Source: JALENY01 sp036310185 (lineage in GTDB: Bacteria; Bacillota; Clostridia; Lachnospirales; Lachnospiraceae). From it: a DNA stretch of 38,161 bases. The translations under genes and the position numbers were made by a program. Below the pieces are notes generated by a model. The model made no database searches and was not told the origin of the DNA. It worked only from the letters and a program-made list of their open reading frames with translations. This document shows positions 19,570 through 27,254 of the stretch, piece after piece. The stretch covers positions 1 through 38,161 of the forward strand of contig JAXJSH010000067.1 in the NCBI GenBank assembly GCA_036310185.1, given 5' to 3'. The stretch's first letter is position 1. Each line of letters starts with the position of its first letter.

Positions 19570-19596
19570 CCGGATAAATGCATATTCTTTATCCGG
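19570..19596 (+). promoter_or_regulatory. Leader stem-loop of the first LTA-synthase-like gene
   Basis: CCGGATAA-11 nt-TTATCCGG, a perfect eight-base stem between promoter and ribosome binding site. No T-run follows. Role unknown. Confidence 0.6.
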
Positions 19597-19632
19597 GATC
19601 ATTACACCTATAGATAAAGGATGCATCAGACC

Positions 19633-21768
19633 ATGACAAAATTTGAAGAACTTACCCATCGCATGTCAGACCGTATCCGCGTTGCACTTCCCAAAAGTAA
19701 CACACGGAAAAAAGTCCCCCGCCGGAAGAAACCAAAGTTTCCACATATTTATATGTTCCCGCTGGTATTTGTTTATTTCGAAATCGTACTTCGTATCTGC
19801 AGCGGAACCGGTGTATTTTCCCATTTGATCTACCCGGTGATTTTCGGATTATCCGTCGGTTTTTTCTTTTCTTGTATTACATCACTGTTTTCAAAAAAAG
19901 TGAACCGGATCATCAGTACCGTCATTTTATTTGGCTCAGGGCTGCTTTTTGTCACAGAATGCCTTGTAAAGAGAAGCTTCCAGTGGTATATGCCTCTGGA
20001 CGGGATTCTGGGCGGAGCCGGTGATGTGGCAGGCGCCTATCTGTCCGAAGCACTCCGCGCCATTTTGCACGGACTTCCTGCTATTATACTGTTTTTCCTG
20101 CCCGGTGTTCTGTATGTTATTTACGGAAAAAAATATATTCCGGCCAGACATTACAAACCGATCGGGTCCATAAAACTGATCTGCTACTCGCTGGTATTCA
20201 TGCTTTTTGGCGTGATCACAGCAAACATCGGCAGTTCCGGACCAAAATATCAGGAACAATATAAATTTGACACGGCAACCGAATATTTCGGTCTGATGAC
20301 CAGCCTTCGGCTGGAAGCAAAATACTCCATCTTCGGCAACGATGCCGCAAACGATTTTGTATTTGCTGAGGCCGCCGAATCAGACAGCCCGGAGAACGCT
20401 TCCCAGGAAGGGGACTCCGCAGGAAATGATTCCACCGATGCAATCACTCCGGAAGAAGAAACGGTATCCGGCAAAAATGAGATGGATCTGCAGCTGGATG
20501 CGATCAGCGCAAACACTTCCAACGAAGATATTCAGGCCTTAAATACATATGTAAACAGCCTCACTGCAAGCAGCAAAAACGAATATACCGGCATTTTCGA
20601 GGGCAAAAATCTGATCCTGATCTGTGCGGAAGCCTTTTCCGACGCAGTTATCAGCGAAGAACTGACCCCTACCCTGTATCGCATGACCCACAACGGCTTT
20701 TATTTTTCCGACTATTACCAGCCAAACTGGGGCGGCAGCACTTCCACCGGCGAGTACTCATTTCTAATGGGACTTGTTCCGCTCCACTCCGAGCAGACCA
20801 TGCTGGAGACCCAGGGCAAAAATCTTTATTTTACCATGGGAAATCAGCTGCAGCGGCTGGGCTACTACAGCTGTGCATATCACAGCGGCAATTACGATTA
20901 TTATTCCCGAAATCTGACTCATACCAATTTGGGTTACAGTCAGTATCTGGGACTTGGCAATGGTCTGGAAGACATCACGGACTGGTGGCCCGATGATGAA
21001 CGGCTGTTTGATCTGACCATGGACACCTATATCAACAATCAGCCCTTCAGCATTTATTATATGACGCTGAGCGGCCACTGTGTTTATAACGAAGAAAGCG
21101 AGTATACCCAGGAAAATCTGGAGTATGTACGCAGCATTCTTGGCAACAGATATAAAGATACTACCACCTATTACTTCTGCTATCAGATGGAACTGGAATA
21201 TGCCCTTCAGACCATGATTGAAAAACTGGAAGCCGCCGGCATTGCAGATGATACCGTCATCTGTCTCACTGCAGACCATTATCCTTATGGTCTGGAAGAT
21301 ACGGCAACCTTTGGAAACAGCGAAGATTATGTGGGGGATTTATACGGCACCGACTATCCCGAGACCGACTGGGATCTGGACCGCAACGCCTGGATCATCT
21401 GGTCCGGATGTCTGGAAAACGAATATAAAGATATGGTCTGCGAGATTTCCACACCAACTTACAGTCTGGACATTCTTCCTACTCTGTCCAATCTGTTTGG
21501 TCTGGAATACGACTCAAGGCTTCTGGTGGGCAGAGATGTCTTCTCGGATGCAGAACCGCTGGCCCTTTGGAACACCTACAGCTGGGTAACTACAGAAGGC
21601 AAATACGATGCCTACACGGATACCTTTTATCCAAATGAGGGATCGACAGCAGATGATGCCTATGTTCAGAGAATACATAATATCGTATCAAATAAAATAT
21701 CATTCTCCAGCAAAGCCATTGAAAATGATTATTACGGCGTTCTGTTCGGCAGTGATGACGTCACTTAA
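19633..21768 (+). CDS. LTA-synthase-like membrane phosphotransferase, first copy
   Basis: A 711-residue protein with a basic N-terminal tail, about five transmembrane helices in the first 210 residues, an acidic Ser/Glu linker, and an extracellular sulfatase-fold domain. Catalytic residues of the LtaS family can be placed: Glu333 in LICAEAF, the probable Thr nucleophile Thr370 in GGSTSTGEY, and Asp548-His549 in TADHYPYGL. LtaS enzymes polymerise glycerol phosphate or move phosphoglycerol groups on surface glycans. Whether this one is a polymerase or a glycan modifier cannot be said. I preferred the ATG at 19633 over 19621, because AAAGGA is 11 bases before 19633 and touches 19621. A close paralog lies directly downstream. 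Confidence 0.85.
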   Translation: MTKFEELTHRMSDRIRVALPKSNTRKKVPRRKKPKFPHIYMFPLVFVYFEIVLRICSGTGVFSHLIYPVIFGLSVGFFFSCITSLFSKKVNRIISTVILFGSGLLFVTECLVKRSFQWYMPLDGILGGAGDVAGAYLSEALRAILHGLPAIILFFLPGVLYVIYGKKYIPARHYKPIGSIKLICYSLVFMLFGVITANIGSSGPKYQEQYKFDTATEYFGLMTSLRLEAKYSIFGNDAANDFVFAEAAESDSPENASQEGDSAGNDSTDAITPEEETVSGKNEMDLQLDAISANTSNEDIQALNTYVNSLTASSKNEYTGIFEGKNLILICAEAFSDAVISEELTPTLYRMTHNGFYFSDYYQPNWGGSTSTGEYSFLMGLVPLHSEQTMLETQGKNLYFTMGNQLQRLGYYSCAYHSGNYDYYSRNLTHTNLGYSQYLGLGNGLEDITDWWPDDERLFDLTMDTYINNQPFSIYYMTLSGHCVYNEESEYTQENLEYVRSILGNRYKDTTTYYFCYQMELEYALQTMIEKLEAAGIADDTVICLTADHYPYGLEDTATFGNSEDYVGDLYGTDYPETDWDLDRNAWIIWSGCLENEYKDMVCEISTPTYSLDILPTLSNLFGLEYDSRLLVGRDVFSDAEPLALWNTYSWVTTEGKYDAYTDTFYPNEGSTADDAYVQRIHNIVSNKISFSSKAIENDYYGVLFGSDDVT

Positions 21769-21771
21769 GAG

Positions 21772-21814
21772 AGTTCAGAAGGGAGTGCATTTCCCTTCTG
21801 AACTTTTATTTTTC
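21772..21814 (+). terminator. Terminator between the two LTA-synthase-like genes
   Basis: AGTTCAGAAGGG and CCCTTCTGAACT arms, nine-base loop, then TTTATTTTTCTTTT. Because no clear promoter follows, the second copy may depend on read-through or on a weak promoter at 21815-21860. Confidence 0.88.
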
Positions 21815-21869
21815 TTTTCATACCGATTTTATTCAAATTTTATTGAAATCAAAAAGGAATATGACTTTT

Positions 21870-23960
21870 ATGCAAATCAGAAAAAGTTTTTATCACATAC
21901 TTCTTTTTCCCATTGTGTTCGTTTACTTCGAAATACTGCTGAGAATATTAGGCGGAATCGACCTGTTTGCCCATCTGATCTATCCCGTTTTGTTCGGCCT
22001 TGGTGCAGGCTTTTTCTTTTCCTGTCTCACCTCTGCTTTTTCCTGCCGCAAAAACCGGCGCATCAGTATTGTGGTACTGTTTGTTACCGGATTCATTTTT
22101 GTTCTGGAATGTCTGGTACAAAGAAGCATGCAATACTATATGCCCCTCGGTGCTGTTCGCTCCGCAGCAGGCGGCGTCGCGGAAGATTATCTGCAGCAGG
22201 TACTGAACACCATTGTTTTCGGACTGCCTGTTATTTTTCTGTTTTTCCTGCCGGGAATCCTGTATCTGTTTTTTGGTCAGCGGTCTGTTCCGGCCTGCCG
22301 CCAGATTCCGCTGGTTACACTGATTTTGCTGTCCGGCTCTCTGCTTTTTACCGGTACCGCAGTTCTGGCCGCCAGTCACGGCAGTTCCGCAGACAAATAT
22401 CGTTCGGAATACAAGTTTGATACCGCCACCCAGTATTTTGGCCTTACATCCAGTCTGCAGCTGGATGTGACGTATGGACTGTTCGGCAACGAAGCTGCCG
22501 ATACTCTCATTTTTACTGTCAATGCAGAAAGTACCGACGATCATGTCAATGCTAATGTTTCTGATAAAACCGTTTATAAGGAGTACAGCGATTCCGACAA
22601 TACAGCAAGCATGTTTTTCAACACACCTTATACACGCGTATGGCCGGTACCGACTTCCGCCGAAAAGGTCTGTGCCAAAAACGAAATGGATCTTCCTCTG
22701 GATGAAGTCAGTGCTTCCACTGCCGATGCAGCGCTGATTTCCATGAACGAATATGTAAAATCCATTCCCGCCAGCACACAGAATGCATATACCGGTCTGT
22801 TCGAGGGAAAAAACCTGATTCTGATCTGTGCGGAGGCACTATCCGACGCTGCCATTATAGAAGAACTGACCCCGACCCTGTACCGACTTACCCACAACGG
22901 TTTCTATTTTTCGGAATTTTATCAGCCAAACTGGGGCGGCAGCACCTCAACCGGTGAATATTCCATGCTTCTGGGCATTGCACCCCTTCTGGATATCCGG
23001 ACCATGCCGGCCACGGAAGGGCACAACCTGTATTTTACCATGGGGAATCAGCTGCACCGGCTGGGCTACACCGGCAACGCCTATCACAACGGCGGATATG
23101 AATATTATTCCCGAAATCTGACCCATCAGAATCTGGGGTATGACGAATATATTGCCTTCGGAAGCGGTCTGGAAGACCTGGCTTACTGGTGGTGCACGGA
23201 TGAACAAATGATAAATGCCACGCTGCCCACCTATATTGACCGGCAGCCCTTCAGCGTTTACTACATGACCGGAAGCGGTCATTTTCCATACAAAGCGGAC
23301 GACGGAAAAACTTCAAAAAATATTGAATATGTCCGGAGTATCGTGGGCAGCGATTATAAGGATAAAACGCTCTATTACCTCTGCTACCAGATGGAGCTGG
23401 AGTATGCGCTCACCTCTATGATCGAACAGCTGGAAACAGCCGGAATCGCAGATGATACGGTAATCTGCATCACCGCCGACCATTATCCTTACGGACTGGA
23501 ACACAGTTCCACCTTCGGCAACAGCGAAGATTATATCGAAGATCTCTATGGCTACTATCCCAAAAACGACTGGGAACAGGACCGCAATGTATGGATTCTC
23601 TGGTCCGGCTGTCTGGAAAACCAATACAAAGACATGGCCTGCGAAATCTCCGATCCCACTTACAGTCTGGATATTCTGCCCACTTTATCCAATCTGTTTG
23701 GTCTGGAATACGATTCCCGCCTGCTGATTGGCCGGGATGTCTTCTCGGACACGGAACCTCTGGTTCTTTGGACCAACCACAGCTGGGTAACAAAAGAGGG
23801 AAAATATGACTCCAGCACCGGTACTTTTTATGCAAATGAGGGTTCTTCGGTCGGAGCAGAATATGTGGAGCAGATAAAAACAACCGTTTCAAACAAGTTA
23901 TCTTTTTCCGGGAAAATCCTGACCTATGATTACTACGAAATTCTATTGGGAGACCGATGA
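21870..23960 (+). CDS. LTA-synthase-like membrane phosphotransferase, second copy
   Basis: A 696-residue paralog of the preceding gene with the same plan: five membrane helices, linker, sulfatase domain. It shares long identical stretches with the first copy (for example GIADDTVIC, DILPTLSNLFGLEYDSRLL). Its catalytic residues are Glu322, Thr359, and Asp537-His538. It lacks the long basic N-terminal tail, and the linker differs (it contains TVYKEYSDSDNTASMF). The start at 21870 is supported by AAAAGGA 11 bases upstream, mirroring the first gene; in-frame starts at 21843 (TTG) and 21861 are too close to the ribosome binding site. A tandem duplication with divergence is the simplest history. It converges on phnX. 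Confidence 0.84.
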   Translation: MQIRKSFYHILLFPIVFVYFEILLRILGGIDLFAHLIYPVLFGLGAGFFFSCLTSAFSCRKNRRISIVVLFVTGFIFVLECLVQRSMQYYMPLGAVRSAAGGVAEDYLQQVLNTIVFGLPVIFLFFLPGILYLFFGQRSVPACRQIPLVTLILLSGSLLFTGTAVLAASHGSSADKYRSEYKFDTATQYFGLTSSLQLDVTYGLFGNEAADTLIFTVNAESTDDHVNANVSDKTVYKEYSDSDNTASMFFNTPYTRVWPVPTSAEKVCAKNEMDLPLDEVSASTADAALISMNEYVKSIPASTQNAYTGLFEGKNLILICAEALSDAAIIEELTPTLYRLTHNGFYFSEFYQPNWGGSTSTGEYSMLLGIAPLLDIRTMPATEGHNLYFTMGNQLHRLGYTGNAYHNGGYEYYSRNLTHQNLGYDEYIAFGSGLEDLAYWWCTDEQMINATLPTYIDRQPFSVYYMTGSGHFPYKADDGKTSKNIEYVRSIVGSDYKDKTLYYLCYQMELEYALTSMIEQLETAGIADDTVICITADHYPYGLEHSSTFGNSEDYIEDLYGYYPKNDWEQDRNVWILWSGCLENQYKDMACEISDPTYSLDILPTLSNLFGLEYDSRLLIGRDVFSDTEPLVLWTNHSWVTKEGKYDSSTGTFYANEGSSVGAEYVEQIKTTVSNKLSFSGKILTYDYYEILLGDR

Positions 23961-23995
23961 ACGCTGCCTGTTTTCAATAATATGGTTTTAAAAAG

Positions 23996-24053
23996 AAAAG
24001 AATCTGCAGAAAGAACAGTAAAACTGCTATTGTTCTTTCGCAGATTCTTTTTA
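23996..24053. terminator. Bidirectional terminator between LTA-like genes and phnX
   Basis: A 17-bp stem (GAATCTGC then GAAAGAACA, pairing with TGTTCTTTC then GCAGATTC) with one bulged A. It has A-rich and T-rich flanks on both sides, so it serves the converging transcripts. Confidence 0.92.
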
Positions 24054-24076
24054 TATGCCTGGAAGCCTTCGATCCC

Positions 24077-24859
24077 TTATCTGCATATCTGACGAACAAG
24101 TGCCGGAAGCTCGGACATATTCTGAATCACATAGTCCGCACCTGCTGTTTCATACACATTGCGCACCCGATCACACACTTCCTGCTTTTCTTCATTGGAC
24201 ATGCACTCATACTGTTCCTGGGTCAATGCCATGATCGAACTTCCCTCGATGATCCCAACTGTTTTCACACCTGCAGCAATGCCTTCTTTAATATCCGCAA
24301 CGGTATCACCCACTTTTACTGCTTCATCCGCAGAAGCCACTTTCAGGGTTTCCATGTTTTTGTAAATCATGAACGGATACGGACGGCCAACGTTATTTAC
24401 TGCATTCGGAGAGAACCAGCAATCCGGCTCATAGCCATTTTCTTTTGCTTTTGGCACCACAATTTCCATCATCTCATCGGTATAGCCGGTTGTGGAACCG
24501 ATCTTAATGCCCATTTCACGCAGTTCTTTCACCGCATCCAGCACAAATGGTTTCGGCTCTGCAAAATCATGAAGAATCTTCATAATTCCCGCTTCACTCT
24601 CCTGGTACACCTTTTCCACATCTGCGTCCGTAAATTCTGCTCCATGAATCCGGATCCATGCTTCATGAATCCGGTCCATATTCATCATAGTGCGTATATG
24701 GTCTCTTTTTAACATACCCATCGGTTTTCTTACTTCTTCCACGGTCGGTGTAATACCAAACTTTTCAAAGGCATAGATAAATGCCTGTACCGGAGCGAAA
24801 CTGCCATAATCAACGGTAGTCCCTGCCCAGTCGAAAATCACTGCTTTTATTTTACTCAT
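24077..24859 (-). CDS. phnX: Phosphonoacetaldehyde hydrolase
   Basis: A 260-residue HAD-superfamily enzyme that cleaves phosphonoacetaldehyde to acetaldehyde and phosphate. The nucleophile motif is FDWAGTTVD (Asp10, with Ala at the usual second-Asp position, as in phosphonatases). The Schiff-base lysine is Lys51 in MGMLKRDHI. HAD motif III/IV is KVGDTVADIKEG. Length and motif spacing fit the family well. It is the last gene of the AEP cluster, 78 bp after phnW, with AAGGGG before the ATG. The product of PhnW is its substrate. Confidence 0.96.
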   Translation of the reverse strand: MSKIKAVIFDWAGTTVDYGSFAPVQAFIYAFEKFGITPTVEEVRKPMGMLKRDHIRTMMNMDRIHEAWIRIHGAEFTDADVEKVYQESEAGIMKILHDFAEPKPFVLDAVKELREMGIKIGSTTGYTDEMMEIVVPKAKENGYEPDCWFSPNAVNNVGRPYPFMIYKNMETLKVASADEAVKVGDTVADIKEGIAAGVKTVGIIEGSSIMALTQEQYECMSNEEKQEVCDRVRNVYETAGADYVIQNMSELPALVRQICR

Positions 24860-24937
24860 GCATATTCCCCTTTTTTCTCTTTTATAATTCCAGGTGTTTT
24901 CCCTATATATTTTGTCTGTTTTTCCCGGTCCCGAACT

Positions 24938-26032
24938 TTACGCAATACTTTCAAAATATTCCTGAATCAGATCACATACTTTCTCAATGTCTTCCAGATA
25001 GATCTCACCGATGTTTCCGATACGGAAGGTATCTGCATTTGTAACTTTCCCCGGGTAAATAGCATATCCCCGCTCTTTTACATACTGATACATATCATTA
25101 AAGTTGTAGGATTCTTTTTCCGGAGTAAAGAATGTGGTAATGATCGGTCCCTGATGTTCTGCATCAATATAAGTTTTGATTCCAAGGGCCGCCAGACGCT
25201 GGATCAATCTTTTATTATTCTCTCTGTAGCGTTTTTCTCTGGCCGGAATACCGCCTTCTTCTTTCAATTCTTCCAGTGCTTTTGCAAAAGCCAGTACCAC
25301 ATGGGTGGGAGACGTAAATCTCCATTTACCGTCTGCTTTCATGGTTTTCCACTGATCGTACAAATCGAGGGAATGGCTGCCGCATTTGCCTTCACACTTT
25401 TTCAGTTCATCGATTCTGCAGATAATATAGGAAAAGCCCGGAACACCCTGGATACATTTATTCGAGCTGCTGATGATAAAATCAATGCCCATTGCTTTCA
25501 GATCCATATCCACGCCGCCAAAAGAAGACATTCCGTCCACAAGGAAGGTTTTACCCGCTTCTTTTACTACTTTTCCCACTGCTTCAATATCATTCAAAAT
25601 ACCGGAAGTGGTTTCACTGTGGATCATACCTACATGGGTAATTTCCGGATCTTCTGCAAGAATTTTTTTCACAACTTCTGCATCCGGCACTTTGCTGTAT
25701 TCTTCATGATAGACAACCACATTTTTTCCTGCCTGCTTTGCAATCTGTGCCATACGCTCACCGTAAGCACCGTTTTCACAGACTAAGATCTTATCTTCCG
25801 GACCAACGGAACTGGTCACCGCGGATTCCACACCAAACGTTCCGCTTCCCTGCATCAGAACCACCGTGTATTCTTCTTCGCTGACATGCGCCAGTTCCAG
25901 CAGCTCTTTTCTGATTTTCTGAGTAATGGACTTGTAATCATCATCCCAGGTACAGTGGTCAGTCAGCATCTCTTTTTTTACTGTTTCTGTTGTGGTCAGC
26001 GGACCCGGGGTCAGTAATTTATATGTAATCAT
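24938..26032 (-). CDS. phnW: 2-aminoethylphosphonate:pyruvate aminotransferase
   Basis: A 364-residue fold-type-I PLP enzyme. N-terminal LLTPGPLTTT is the family hallmark. The PLP aspartate is in FLVDGMSSFGG and the PLP lysine in SSSNKCIQGVPG. It converts 2-aminoethylphosphonate plus pyruvate to phosphonoacetaldehyde plus alanine, feeding PhnX. It follows the transporter genes after a 226-bp gap that holds a weak terminator-like hairpin and a short open frame, so its expression may be set separately from that of the transporter. Confidence 0.95.
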   Translation of the reverse strand: MITYKLLTPGPLTTTETVKKEMLTDHCTWDDDYKSITQKIRKELLELAHVSEEEYTVVLMQGSGTFGVESAVTSSVGPEDKILVCENGAYGERMAQIAKQAGKNVVVYHEEYSKVPDAEVVKKILAEDPEITHVGMIHSETTSGILNDIEAVGKVVKEAGKTFLVDGMSSFGGVDMDLKAMGIDFIISSSNKCIQGVPGFSYIICRIDELKKCEGKCGSHSLDLYDQWKTMKADGKWRFTSPTHVVLAFAKALEELKEEGGIPAREKRYRENNKRLIQRLAALGIKTYIDAEHQGPIITTFFTPEKESYNFNDMYQYVKERGYAIYPGKVTNADTFRIGNIGEIYLEDIEKVCDLIQEYFESIA

Positions 26033-26056
26033 AATTTTCTTTGTTTCCTCTCCGTT

Positions 26057-26101
26057 CTATTTTTTCTCTTCATTCAGATGCTCAGACGCATTTTTCTGCA
26101 T
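26057..26101 (-). CDS. Possible 14-codon leader peptide upstream of phnW
   Basis: ATG at 26101 with AGGAGG five to six bases ahead opens a 14-codon frame (MQKNASEHLNEEKK) ending in TAG 24 bases before phnW. It overlaps a hairpin (CTCAGATGC/GCGTCTGAG). The strong Shine-Dalgarno is better placed for this frame than the GGAGAGG is for phnW. It may be a real translated leader or just a stray ribosome site. Confidence 0.35.
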   Translation of the reverse strand: MQKNASEHLNEEKK

Positions 26102-26218
26102 CTGAGCCTCCTGTGTATTGTTTCTGTTATTTTCCCGGATTATCTTGCATAATCGACTGCACAAATTTGCAACGATTCAGAAAGTACCATTCACAAAATG
26201 CCAGGACATACTTATTTA

Positions 26219-26243
26219 CAAAAACCAAACCTTTCGGCTGGTC
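26219..26243 (-). terminator. Weak terminator-like hairpin after the binding-protein gene
   Basis: ACCAGCC-GAAA-GGTTTGGT (one bulge) followed by TTTTTG on the minus strand, about 17 bases after the stop. Weak; it may cause partial attenuation between transporter and phnWX. Confidence 0.45.
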
Positions 26244-26258
26244 ATTTTGTTGTTGATC

Positions 26259-27254
26259 TTACTTACAGCTTTCGGACAGTTCTTTGTGTTTTTCAAGAAG
26301 TTCTACGGTCAGCGGTTCACTGAATGTCTTCGGATAAGCAGACTGATTTTCAGGATCTGCAGTCTCCCCTTCGTAGATCGGATTCGGATAATATTTGATA
26401 ATCTCAGATCTTCCGTTCTTGATGATACATTCTGCCATATCCATAGCCATCGTATTTGTGTCATCACCTTTGTCAATAACAGCAATAGACTCAGTCAGTG
26501 AAAAGTTTCCTTCTGTCGGGTCAACAAAGTCAATCGGAAGTCCATCTGCTTTGTCTGCAACTGCCTGATGTCTCAGACCGAAACCAATTGCAACTTCACC
26601 TGCACGCACTTTTTTGATCGGACCGGAACCGGAGCTTTCCAGATGAGCACCTGCGTTTTCGTAAATACCGGTCAGAATTTCCTTTGCTTCTTCCTCGCCA
26701 TATTCACTGATCAGCGCCTGAATCATCAGCCATGCAGTAGATGAACCGGAAATATCTGTTACTGATAAAAATCCGCTGTATACCGGGTCTGCCAGGTCTT
26801 TTAAGCAGGTCGGTGTCGGCAGATCATATTCTTCCATCATCTCTGTATTCAGAATAATTGCACCCTCCTGAGATGTAATCGGGGTATAGTAGGACGGATA
26901 TTCCTCAATAGCACCGGTATCAAAAGTAAGATCTGCAAACATATGGTTTTCTTCCTGAGCACTGTCAATATAGAACGAACTCATGGTAATCAGATCAGCT
27001 TCAATATCAGAGCCTTCTGCCAGAAGTTTTCCGCCCAGTTCGCTGGTTCCAAACGTCTGAATGATATATTTTCCCTCATATCCGTTTTCATCTAACGCCA
27101 GTTTCATAGCTTCAATTGCTTCATCATCTGCGTTGGAATAGATAATTACCTCTTCCTCCTCTTTGGAAGAAGAACCGCATCCGGTCAGTGTCATTCCGCC
27201 AATCATGGATGCGCAAAGTGCAAGTGCTGTAAATCTTAATACCTGTTTTTTCAT
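26259..27254 (-). CDS. Probable AEP-binding lipoprotein, read from internal start
   Basis: This is the 331-residue binding-protein module of the longer frame, taken from its own ATG at 27254 with AAGGAG at a six-base spacing. It has a full lipoprotein signal peptide: KKQVLRF basic start, hydrophobic core, then LTGC as the lipobox, and a Ser/Glu linker. The mature part is a family 1 / iron-AEP-type solute-binding fold (VIIYSNADDE at the start, GSSTAWLMIQALI and AIGFGLRHQA inside). The context with phnW and phnX makes 2-aminoethylphosphonate the likely ligand. It may be made separately, as a fusion, or both; a fused product could still be cut at the lipobox. Confidence 0.75.
   Translation of the reverse strand: MKKQVLRFTALALCASMIGGMTLTGCGSSSKEEEEVIIYSNADDEAIEAMKLALDENGYEGKYIIQTFGTSELGGKLLAEGSDIEADLITMSSFYIDSAQEENHMFADLTFDTGAIEEYPSYYTPITSQEGAIILNTEMMEEYDLPTPTCLKDLADPVYSGFLSVTDISGSSTAWLMIQALISEYGEEEAKEILTGIYENAGAHLESSGSGPIKKVRAGEVAIGFGLRHQAVADKADGLPIDFVDPTEGNFSLTESIAVIDKGDDTNTMAMDMAECIIKNGRSEIIKYYPNPIYEGETADPENQSAYPKTFSEPLTVELLEKHKELSESCK

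Noticed and set aside
20764..23892. Minus-strand frames inside the LTA-synthase-like genes
   Set aside because: Shadows of conserved plus-strand genes; the two copies give similar shadows only because they are paralogs.
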